From NCBI GenBank assembly GCA_902727915.1, contig CACVAU010000069.1:22414-86413 (forward strand): a DNA stretch of 64,000 nt, given 5' to 3'. A program made the translations under genes and the position numbers. Source of the stretch: an uncultured Sulfurovum sp. GTDB taxonomy: Bacteria > Campylobacterota > Campylobacteria > Campylobacterales > Sulfurovaceae. The notes under the pieces were generated by a model. The model worked only from the letters and a program-made list of their open reading frames with translations. It ran no database searches and had not been told where the DNA came from. Of the stretch, positions 19,257 to 26,533 are shown one piece after another. Numbering within the stretch: position 1 is the first letter of the stretch; the number at the start of each line of letters is the position of its first letter.

Positions 19257-19919
19257 ATGAAATTTACAAAATTATCTTTAATTGCAGCTATTGCTGCAAG
19301 TACAATAACAACAGCAGCTGTGGCAGAAGTAGAGGTTTCTGCAAATGTTTCCGTAACGAATAATTATGTGTGGAGAGGGATGACACAAGCAAATGACGCA
19401 GCAGCAGTTCAGGGTGGTCTTGATCTGGGTATGAATGGTTTTTATTTAGGTACATGGACTTCAAACGTTGCTAATGATACTGAAGTTGATGGTTATGCAG
19501 GTTATGCTGGTGAAGTTAATGGGTTTGGTTATGATTTAGGTTATATTAAATATGGTTACCTTGATACCCCAATGAGTAATTTTGATGAAGCGTATTTAGG
19601 GCTTAGTTATGATTTTGGTACAGCGAGTATAGGTGCTACTTACTCTATGGGTATTGATGATTTTAGAGGTACAACAACTGAAGTTCCTGATGATATTTCT
19701 GTAGAGCTTTCTATTCCAGTAATGCAGGATTATAGTTTAGATTTTGCTGCTGGTGAATACGATACTTATGGTGAACGTTATTCAGTAGGTCTTTCTAAGT
19801 CATTTGATAAAGTTGATTTCAGTATAGCTTACTCAGCATTTGAAGCTGATACAGGAACAGGAAATACTGGTCAGATTGATCAAAACAATGTTATTGTTTC
19901 TGCTGGAACATCATTTTAA
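19257..19919 (+). CDS. TorF-family putative porin
   Basis: A 220-residue exported beta-barrel with a signal peptide (KLSLIAAIAASTITTAAVAE). The mature N-terminus VSVTNNYVWRGMTQANDAAA is the mark of the TorF/Gcw_chp family. The sequence alternates aromatic and glycine-rich strands and ends in a terminal Phe, as expected for outer-membrane insertion by BAM. A good ribosome site (AAAGGAG, 19244-19250) and a TATAAT -10 box at 19215-19220 precede it. The transported substrate is unknown. Confidence 0.85.
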   Translation: MKFTKLSLIAAIAASTITTAAVAEVEVSANVSVTNNYVWRGMTQANDAAAVQGGLDLGMNGFYLGTWTSNVANDTEVDGYAGYAGEVNGFGYDLGYIKYGYLDTPMSNFDEAYLGLSYDFGTASIGATYSMGIDDFRGTTTEVPDDISVELSIPVMQDYSLDFAAGEYDTYGERYSVGLSKSFDKVDFSIAYSAFEADTGTGNTGQIDQNNVIVSAGTSF

Positions 19920-19983
19920 TTAACAGAAATCTTTTATATGTTTTTCTCTTATTCTCATCATTATGATGGGAATTTCTGACTTA

Positions 19984-20679
19984 TTATTTAATAGCTGGAA
20001 TCTCTAACGTTACAGATTCTTTTTGTAGGTTTATATCTATACAGTTTTTTTGAGCTAAAACTTTTAATTCTTTATCCATTTTATTATTTCTATTACTACT
20101 GGTTAGTTCTAAAACAATAATAGCGTATTTTTTATTTTTAATAAATACCTGTTCTCCAAGTTTAATTTTGACTGATATCTTTAAAATTTTGCTTTCATTT
20201 GATTGTATAAATAAATTTCGTAAGAGAAGTGAAAAGTTATTTTGATGCATTTGAAATTCAGGAATGTGATAATCGGTTAAAAGACTAACTTTTCCACTGT
20301 AGTTCATTTGAAATAATTCAATATTTGCTTGTAGTAACATATTGATGTCTGTTAGGCTAAATCCATCTAAAATCATCTGTTTATCAATTTTTTCAATGGC
20401 TTTATTGTAAAGATGAATCCCAATATACTCATCACTTTCATAAAGAACATTAATACCATAAAAAAGAAAAGAGTTGAAATTGAGTGTTAATGCAGATTTT
20501 TTAACACCAAAAGTTTGAGGTGCATAAGTCAGGGCAAGGTTAAAAATTTCTTTTGGTTTACACGACCCCATAAGTACTTCAGCTGAGTTATTGAGGTATT
20601 TAATTTTGCCTGTATTGGTAAATAATATGAAAGGATTAGAGTCATTTTCAATGAAAAATTGGAAGTTAATTGATGTCAT
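19984..20679 (-). CDS. PAS-like signalling protein with degenerate kinase-like region
   Basis: A 231-residue soluble protein. The N-terminus resembles a PAS domain (PFILFTNTGKIKYLNNSAEVLMGS). The second half resembles a dimerisation plus ATPase region of a histidine kinase, but without clear H, N or G boxes. It overlaps the upstream Fis-type regulator gene by 14 bases, so the two are co-translated and probably act together. The pairing recalls NtrB/NtrC-like systems reduced to a sensor without catalysis; this is inference. Confidence 0.55.
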   Translation of the reverse strand: MTSINFQFFIENDSNPFILFTNTGKIKYLNNSAEVLMGSCKPKEIFNLALTYAPQTFGVKKSALTLNFNSFLFYGINVLYESDEYIGIHLYNKAIEKIDKQMILDGFSLTDINMLLQANIELFQMNYSGKVSLLTDYHIPEFQMHQNNFSLLLRNLFIQSNESKILKISVKIKLGEQVFIKNKKYAIIVLELTSSNRNNKMDKELKVLAQKNCIDINLQKESVTLEIPAIK

Positions 20680-21400
20680 ATTCTTGAATCTTCTTTCTTA
20701 AAGTATTTCGATTGAGTCCTAGGACTCCAGCAAGTTTTAGTTGTGATTTGTATTTGAGTAAACCAGCTTTAATAAGAGGTTCTTCATACAGTCCTAAGTG
20801 TTCTCTGTAAGCGTTATTACCTTCTAACTCTTTAAACAGATAGTTATACAGAAGTGTTTTGATATCTTCTTTTTTAAAAGTTTGTAAAATAAGCTCTTTA
20901 TAAATAGAAGCTTTTAATGATTTAACATTTTGACTTAAATCAAGTTGTTTGGGATTTAAGTCTGTGTCAGCATGAATCATTAAATTACTTTTAACTTCTT
21001 TTTGAAATTCTTGAATTAGTAGTTCTAAATCTTCTCTTTCTTTAAGCGTAGGCATTTCATAGATGAAAGCAAATATTTTACTAAGTTTTTGAACTTCTTT
21101 TTTAGAATTTGAAATGGCAATAATACGTTTGTTTTCAAAATTTAAAATTTCTATATTTTTGATTTGTTCAAAATTATAAATAATAAGTTCATTATTAGCA
21201 TCAAGTGCTGTATAAAGCTCCGATTCATGACTGGCATTGACATAAACAGCGTTAGGGTAAAGAGATTTAATTAATGAGAACTTACCTGTATGTTCTTCTC
21301 CAATCAGTATGGAGGAGACAGAAAGTGATTTTGTTAGGTTTAACCCTTTAATAATTTTATCTATTTTTTCAGAGTTGCTTAAAAATTGAACATTTTTCAT
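20666..21400 (-). CDS. NtrC-like regulator with Fis-type HTH, degenerate ATPase
   Basis: A 244-residue protein. The first part looks like a stripped-down sigma54-activator ATPase: ILIGEEHTGKFSLIKSLYP is a P-loop-like start, but the GAFTGA loop and clear Walker B are absent. The end is a Fis-type helix-turn-helix, LKLAGVLGLNRNTLRKKIQE. It has no receiver domain. It overlaps the next gene (PAS-like) by 14 bases. It probably binds DNA; whether it contacts sigma54 is doubtful. Confidence 0.6.
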   Translation of the reverse strand: MKNVQFLSNSEKIDKIIKGLNLTKSLSVSSILIGEEHTGKFSLIKSLYPNAVYVNASHESELYTALDANNELIIYNFEQIKNIEILNFENKRIIAISNSKKEVQKLSKIFAFIYEMPTLKEREDLELLIQEFQKEVKSNLMIHADTDLNPKQLDLSQNVKSLKASIYKELILQTFKKEDIKTLLYNYLFKELEGNNAYREHLGLYEEPLIKAGLLKYKSQLKLAGVLGLNRNTLRKKIQEYDIN

Positions 21401-21443
21401 GCATTTATTATAGTCAAGTGAGACTTATTTTAGTATGAAAGGT

Positions 21444-22343
21444 TTAGTTTTTTAAAAGAAGTTCTTTTAATGTTTCGAGAGGTAATAGGGTTTTATCTTT
21501 AAATTGAGATCTATTAAAGGTACGTTGTCGTTTAGCCAGTTGTGCTGTATGAATGATAATTCGTTCCTTCATTTCATCTTGGTTATAGATGCCATCCATA
21601 TAAGCTAAGACCTCTTTTATACCAATAGACTTCATACAATTTGGTTGTCTGCTATAGGTTTTTTCTAAGTAAAAAACTTCATCAATGAGTCCATCTTGAA
21701 TCATTTTTTGTGTACGTTTTTGTATTCGTGTACGTAAAACTTCGCGTTCAACTTCAATTTCATAAATGGGTAAATTGCTTGTAATGGTAGGTTTGGCTGG
21801 GTTTGCTTTAAAATATTCTGTCGGAGTAAGAGAGGTCTCAAAATAAAGGTTGAGCATTTTTTCAATACGGTAACGATCTTTTGTCATAATATTAGTCATA
21901 TATTTTGGGTCTAAAGTATTTAAAAAAGTATGTGCTTCTTCTACATTTTTTAGTAATTCATTGGATTTTTTGATACTGTTTTGAGAGATAGTTGGTAATT
22001 CAGAAATTCCATTCAGTAGCGAACTAAGATAAAAGCTTGTTCCCCCAACAATAATAAGATTTTTATTTTCTTGCATAGAAGCTTCTTTGGCTTTTTTATA
22101 AAGCTTAATAAACGTGGTAACATCAAACGATTCATTAGGATATTGTTCATTAATTCCGAAATGTTTAATGTTGTCACGTTCACTAAGAGTAGGTTTTGCA
22201 GAAGCGATATCAATTTCTTTATAGAGGGCTAAAGAATCTAAGGACAAGATATTTGCACTGCTTTGTTTAGCAAGTTTAATAGATAAATCTGTCTTTCCTG
22301 AAGCAGTAGAACCAATGATTGCTAATTGTTTAAATGAAGTCAT
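21444..22343 (-). CDS. miaA: tRNA dimethylallyltransferase
   Basis: A 299-residue enzyme that adds dimethylallyl to A37 of tRNAs reading UNN codons. The P-loop IIGSTASGKTDLS at the N-terminus, LSLDSLALYKEIDIASAKP, and IGIKEVLAYMDG with QLAKRQRTFNR near the C-terminus are typical. The ATG at 22343 (MTSFKQ) is preferred over 22358, which would add MLLFQ before it. It is divergent from pssA. Confidence 0.93.
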   Translation of the reverse strand: MTSFKQLAIIGSTASGKTDLSIKLAKQSSANILSLDSLALYKEIDIASAKPTLSERDNIKHFGINEQYPNESFDVTTFIKLYKKAKEASMQENKNLIIVGGTSFYLSSLLNGISELPTISQNSIKKSNELLKNVEEAHTFLNTLDPKYMTNIMTKDRYRIEKMLNLYFETSLTPTEYFKANPAKPTITSNLPIYEIEVEREVLRTRIQKRTQKMIQDGLIDEVFYLEKTYSRQPNCMKSIGIKEVLAYMDGIYNQDEMKERIIIHTAQLAKRQRTFNRSQFKDKTLLPLETLKELLLKN

Positions 22344-22397
22344 TTGAAATAATAACATATTAGGGTAAAATAGCTTTTTTAAAATGAAGGAATAAAA

Positions 22398-22949
22398 ATG
22401 TTATTTGATAAAAACAATCGATTTAATCTTGCCAATCTTATTACTTTTGGGAATATTGCAGCTGGATTGATTGCCATACACTTTATAGTTCATGGAGATT
22501 TTTTCACAGCCATTGTATTGGCATGGATTGCTGGAGCTTTAGACATAGCAGATGGAAAAGTTGCAAGAAAATATAATCTTTCTACAGAGTTTGGTATACA
22601 AGTTGATTCTTATGCTGATTTTATCTCTTTTGTTGTTATGCCTTCTTTTTTACTTTATTATGCCATTACAGCAGGTGCTTCTGAAATGACTCAAGTGATT
22701 TTAGGAGTTTTATTTATTGCGTATATTATTGCAGGACTTAGAAGGCTAATTGAGTTTAATATGAAGTCAGAAGAGGGTGTGGTAACAAAGTTTTTTGAAG
22801 GTGTTCCAACACCATTAGGGGCTATTTTATTATGGGCTCTTTATTTACTTTTTGCTTATAATATAATGACTAACCCTTATGTTATTGGTGCTTTTGTGGC
22901 TGTGATTGCTTGGGCATTAAATTCTAAATTAAAAATTCCTCATCCATAA
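22398..22949 (+). CDS. pssA: CDP-alcohol phosphatidyltransferase (PssA type)
   Basis: A 183-residue integral membrane enzyme. The CDP-alcohol motif is complete: DIADGKVARKYNLSTEFG then VDSYADF (D-x2-DG-x2-AR-x-G-x3-D-x3-D). The later FFEGVPTPLGA is typical of phosphatidylserine synthases, which make PS from CDP-diacylglycerol and serine. It is shorter than many PssA proteins. It starts a forward set with the UbiA-family gene (one base between stop and next start). Confidence 0.85.
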   Translation: MLFDKNNRFNLANLITFGNIAAGLIAIHFIVHGDFFTAIVLAWIAGALDIADGKVARKYNLSTEFGIQVDSYADFISFVVMPSFLLYYAITAGASEMTQVILGVLFIAYIIAGLRRLIEFNMKSEEGVVTKFFEGVPTPLGAILLWALYLLFAYNIMTNPYVIGAFVAVIAWALNSKLKIPHP

Positions 22950-22950
22950 T

Positions 22951-23808
22951 ATGTTAAATAATTTAAAAGTCAAACTTACCCATCTTTCGGAAATGGTTAT
23001 GTTTAAGCATTCCATTTTTTCTTTACCATTTATTTTTATCGGAATGTTAATTGCTGCTGATGGTTGGTTTGGTTGGAAACTTTTTTTCTTAGGCATTATT
23101 GCTGCAATAACGGCTAGAAACTTTGCTATGGGTGTTAATAGGTATTTAGATAGGGATATTGATATTTTAAATCCTAGAACAAAAAACAGACCTTCAGTAG
23201 ATGGACGTGTTTCAAATACTACAATGCTTGGGTTTATTGTATTAAATGGAGTAGGGTTTATTTTGACAGCTTACTTTGTGAATACCTTAGCTTTTCAACT
23301 CTCTTTTCCTATCTTATTGATATTGGGTGGATATACGGTATTTAAACGTTTTTCGTCTTTAGCACATATTGTTCTTGGTATTTCACTTGGTTTAGCACCC
23401 ATTGCTGGGGTGGTTGCTGTTTCTTCTGAAATTACAACTTGGTCATTATATCTTTCAGCTGGAGTGGTTTTTTGGGTTGCTGGATTTGATTTGCTTTACT
23501 CTTTACAAGATATAGCGTTTGACAAAGAGCATGGCTTACATTCTATTCCTGCAAAGTATGGTGTTAAAAATACAATGAATATTGCAAAAACTTTTCATGC
23601 ATTAACCATAGTTTTTTGGATTATGTTTGTATTTTCTGCTGAATTGACATTTGTTTCACAATTAGCCGTTATACTATCTGCAATTATGTTAGCCTATGAA
23701 CATTATTTGGTCAATAAAGACTTTACAAAAATTGACAGAGCGTTTTTTACGGTTAATGGTTATTTAGGCATAATGTTTTTATTTTTAATTATTTTGGAGG
23801 TACTTTAA
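22951..23808 (+). CDS. UbiA-family prenyltransferase, probably MqnP
   Basis: A 285-residue membrane protein with about eight helices. The two Asp-rich UbiA motifs are seen: NRYLDRDID (about residues 65-73) and SLQDIAFDKEHGLHSIPAKYG (about 185-205). In Campylobacterota, which make menaquinone by the futalosine route, this family member is the MqnP prenyltransferase acting on the naphthoate intermediate; that assignment rests on taxon, since the sequence only shows UbiA. It follows pssA directly. Confidence 0.85.
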   Translation: MLNNLKVKLTHLSEMVMFKHSIFSLPFIFIGMLIAADGWFGWKLFFLGIIAAITARNFAMGVNRYLDRDIDILNPRTKNRPSVDGRVSNTTMLGFIVLNGVGFILTAYFVNTLAFQLSFPILLILGGYTVFKRFSSLAHIVLGISLGLAPIAGVVAVSSEITTWSLYLSAGVVFWVAGFDLLYSLQDIAFDKEHGLHSIPAKYGVKNTMNIAKTFHALTIVFWIMFVFSAELTFVSQLAVILSAIMLAYEHYLVNKDFTKIDRAFFTVNGYLGIMFLFLIILEVL

Positions 23809-24165
23809 ATGAATACTGAACAGTTGCAGTTTCTTTTTTCACTTTTTTCATTTATAGGAGTAGTAGGAATTTTATTTTATATAATTTTAGAAAAAGCAAA
23901 ATCTGAAAAAAAAGATTTACGTATAGAACAACTTGAGGATGAGGTAATGAATCTTAAAGATTATATACATAAGTATGAAGAAAAATTGGTAGAAAAAGAA
24001 GATCCAGAAGTTGAGAATATAAAAGAAAAGATTATTGCACTTTATGAAGAAGGAGCAGATATTGGACTCATTGAAAATGCCTTAAATATTCCAAAAGCCA
24101 AAATTGAAATGGTTTTAAAATTTCATAATATAAATAAATCTGATAATTGGAGAGAATCGGTTTAA
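23809..24165 (+). CDS. Membrane-anchored coiled-coil protein with small HTH-like tail
   Basis: A 118-residue protein: an N-terminal membrane helix (FLFSLFSFIGVVGILFYIIL), a charged coiled coil over about residues 28-72, then a short helical module (KIIALYEEGADIGLIENAL, then NIPKAKIEMVLKFHN) that resembles a helix-turn-helix. I do not recognise a named family. The ATG follows the UbiA stop directly. Similar small membrane helix plus coiled-coil proteins occur in Campylobacterota, but the role is unknown. Confidence 0.65.
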   Translation: MNTEQLQFLFSLFSFIGVVGILFYIILEKAKSEKKDLRIEQLEDEVMNLKDYIHKYEEKLVEKEDPEVENIKEKIIALYEEGADIGLIENALNIPKAKIEMVLKFHNINKSDNWRESV

Positions 24166-24169
24166 TAGC

Positions 24170-24198
24170 TTGTAATTCATAAACTTTTTTGCTATAAT
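24170..24198 (+). promoter_or_regulatory. Promoter of tRNA-Arg
   Basis: TTGTAA (24170-24175), 17 bases, then TATAAT (24193-24198), 20 bases before the tRNA. It is a good sigma70-type promoter. Confidence 0.7.
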
Positions 24199-24218
24199 TT
24201 CGACCTCTTAATATATAT

Positions 24219-24295
24219 GCGTTCATAGCTCAGCTGGATAGAGCATCGGTTTGCGGTACCGAAGGTCTCAGGTTCGAATCCTGATGGACGTACCA
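24219..24295 (+). tRNA. tRNA-Arg, anticodon GCG, CCA encoded
   Basis: The cloverleaf is complete: acceptor GCGTTCA/TGGACGT, D-arm GCTC...GAGC, anticodon stem TCGGT/ACCGA with loop TTGCGGT (anticodon GCG at about 24253-24255), T-stem TCAGG/CCTGA with loop TTCGAAT, discriminator A and encoded CCA. It reads CGC and CGU. Bacteria more often use ACG (read as ICG) for this box. Confidence 0.92.
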
Positions 24296-24335
24296 CTTTC
24301 CTTTATTTTTATCCTAATTCAACTAGGAAATAATC

Positions 24336-24842
24336 ATGAAAAACTATTTACTCCTGATAACTTTTATAACTTTTGTATCTTGTGGATATAAGCCTTCTGC
24401 ACATTATGCTAAACATCTTATTGGAGACAAAATATTTACTAAAGTAGATGTCTCACTTTCAGATCCTGAAAATGCTGTATTAACTAAAGATGCTTTAAAC
24501 ATAGCATTGCAAACACGTTTAAAGCGACAAGTAGCTAAAGAAAAAAATGCTGATAGTAGCATTTATGTTTTTTATAAAAATATTCGTTTTATTCCTTTGC
24601 AGTATGATCAAAATGGTTATGTTGTTTTTTATCAAGCACATATAACTTTAGATTTTAGCTTTAGAAAAGGGGAGGTTACTGAGCAACGTAAGATAGTTGG
24701 TCGTTTTGAGTTTCCCATACGACCATCAGCAATTATCTCCAATGATTTACGTTTAAAAGCCATTGAGCAGGGTTCTTTAAAAGCTTTAGATGAGTTTATG
24801 AGTTATTTATCTGTTAGAGGTCTTTTAGTTAATGCAAGATAA
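24336..24842 (+). CDS. lptE: LptE-like LPS-assembly lipoprotein
   Basis: A 168-residue lipoprotein. The lipobox is TFVSCGYKPS, with cleavage before Cys16. The CGYKP start and the two-strand, two-helix pattern (IFTKVDVSLSDPENA, then LTKDALNIALQTRL) match the LptE/RlpB family, the outer-membrane partner of LptD in LPS transport. Homology is weak, as usual for this family, so the assignment leans on the lipobox, size and fold pattern. It overlaps folC by 11 bases. Confidence 0.7.
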   Translation: MKNYLLLITFITFVSCGYKPSAHYAKHLIGDKIFTKVDVSLSDPENAVLTKDALNIALQTRLKRQVAKEKNADSSIYVFYKNIRFIPLQYDQNGYVVFYQAHITLDFSFRKGEVTEQRKIVGRFEFPIRPSAIISNDLRLKAIEQGSLKALDEFMSYLSVRGLLVNAR

Positions 24843-25995
24843 TTTTTTTAAATTTATAGAAGCAAAACCTTTATATTATAAAAAGATAGATTATGAACGA
24901 ATACATGAAGCTTATGCGATTTTAAAACCTCATATTAGACAACCTTTAACCATTCATATTGTAGGAACAAATGGTAAAGGAAGTACAGGACGGATAATGG
25001 CATCTTTACTCCATTTTTCAGGTGTGGGTGTTGGGCATTATTCTTCACCACATATTGTTAAGTTTAATGAGCGTATTTGGATAAAGGGTGAAGATGTTTT
25101 AGATTGTACTTTAAGTGTTGCTCATGAAAAATTGTACAGGGTTTTAGGTCAAGAGATGAGTCATGCCTTAAGTTATTTTGAGTATACAACGCTATTGGCT
25201 TTGGTTGTGATGGAAGAGGTAGATGTTATTATTTTAGAAGCTGGTCTTGGAGGTGAGTTTGATGCCACCAATGTTTGTTCTAAAGCCCTTTCAGTTATTA
25301 CTCCTATTGGGCTTGATCATCAGGATTTTTTAGGTGAGAGTATTGAAGAAATAGCACGAACAAAAATGAATTCTATAGAGAAAAACTTTGTGCTTTCTAT
25401 GCAAGTTTATGATGAAGTTTATGCTGTAGCAAAAGAGATAGTTGATAAAAAGGAAGGAATTTTATATGACGTGAGTCAATGGTTAGATACTTCATCAACA
25501 GTGTATCAATCTATAAAAAAAGAGACAGAAAAATTAGCATGGAGTACTTATCTTTTTGAAAATGCGTTGTCAGCCATATATGCACTTAATATTTTAAAAT
25601 TAAACTATAATCTTCAAGACCTTCAAAAGGTAAAACTTTTTGGACGTTATTATCAATTTTCTGAAAACATACGCTTGGATGTAGGACATAACACCTTGGC
25701 TGCACAAGCCATTATTAAAGCACTTATAAAAGAAAAGAATAAGCCCATATTACTTTATAATACGTTGGATGATAAAGACCATGTAAGTATTTTAAAATTA
25801 TTTAAACCTTATGTAGAAAATGTAGAAATTATAGAGATAAAAACCCCACGAGCAATCGCCTTAAATCTTTTAACAAATACCCTTGAAAACTTAGATATTA
25901 GTTATGAAAAATTTGATAAAATCAATCCAAATAAATCTTATTTAGCCTTTGGTTCATTTTATGTTATTGAAGCACTTTTAAACAAAATAAAATAA
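24832..25995 (+). CDS. folC: Folylpolyglutamate/dihydrofolate synthase
   Basis: A 387-residue Mur-ligase-family enzyme that adds glutamate to (dihydro)folate. The ATP loop is IVGTNGKGSTGR (about residues 43-54), followed by GHYSSPHIVKFNERI and LEAGLGGEFDATN. The C-terminal domain carries RLDVGHNTLAAQA. It is slightly short compared with E. coli FolC (422 aa). It overlaps lptE by 11 bases and so is probably co-translated. Confidence 0.92.
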   Translation: MQDNFFKFIEAKPLYYKKIDYERIHEAYAILKPHIRQPLTIHIVGTNGKGSTGRIMASLLHFSGVGVGHYSSPHIVKFNERIWIKGEDVLDCTLSVAHEKLYRVLGQEMSHALSYFEYTTLLALVVMEEVDVIILEAGLGGEFDATNVCSKALSVITPIGLDHQDFLGESIEEIARTKMNSIEKNFVLSMQVYDEVYAVAKEIVDKKEGILYDVSQWLDTSSTVYQSIKKETEKLAWSTYLFENALSAIYALNILKLNYNLQDLQKVKLFGRYYQFSENIRLDVGHNTLAAQAIIKALIKEKNKPILLYNTLDDKDHVSILKLFKPYVENVEIIEIKTPRAIALNLLTNTLENLDISYEKFDKINPNKSYLAFGSFYVIEALLNKIK

Positions 25996-26069
25996 AATAT
26001 AAGATTATATTAAAAATAAATAATAATTTGATATAATAGCTACATATCACAATTACAAAGGAAAAGAAG

Positions 26070-26486
26070 ATGGCATTTTTTGGAAAGAAGAAGAAAAAAC
26101 CCAGCATGGTTAGCTCTGCAAGTATTATTACTCCTGGTACATCTATTAAGGGAGAGATAAGATGTGAAGGAAATATTCTTTTAAATGGAGAGTTTGAAGG
26201 TTCAATTATTTCACAAGGAGAGGTTGTTGTTGGAAAAAGTGGGCGTGTTTCTGGTGAAATTCAAGCAGCTAAACTACTTGTTTCTGGGGAGTTTCGAGGT
26301 AATTATATAGGTGAGGTGATTGATATTATGCCATATGGTAAAGTCTATGGAGATGTTAAGGTTAATAATATTATTATTGAGCCAAATGCTGTTTTTGAGG
26401 GTGAAACAAAAATTGTATCTGGTCGTATCGATCATGATGATATTTCAGATGTACACATTGTTCAACCAAGAAAAATTGCTTACTAA
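26070..26486 (+). CDS. Bactofilin
   Basis: A 138-residue protein with a basic N-terminus (GKKKKKPSM) and a central bactofilin domain (about residues 18-120) of short repeated beta strands rich in G and V: TSIKGEIRCEGNILLNGEFE, GEVVVGKSGRVSGEI, GEFRGNYIG, GKVYGDVKVNNIIIEP. Bactofilins polymerise without nucleotides into membrane-bound filaments. In Helicobacter the homologue CcmA sets helical shape together with M23 peptidases. A TATAAT box at 26032-26037 precedes it. Confidence 0.9.
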   Translation: MAFFGKKKKKPSMVSSASIITPGTSIKGEIRCEGNILLNGEFEGSIISQGEVVVGKSGRVSGEIQAAKLLVSGEFRGNYIGEVIDIMPYGKVYGDVKVNNIIIEPNAVFEGETKIVSGRIDHDDISDVHIVQPRKIAY

Positions 26487-26533
26487 AACTATGGGTTATT
26501 AGGTTGAAAATAACTTAGTTACAAAAGAGAGAA

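Noticed and set aside
26320..26502. Forward frame inside bactofilin and many antisense frames in fumC, icd, sucD, dnaE
   Set aside because: They overlap well-supported genes in other frames and have no ribosome sites or family matches.
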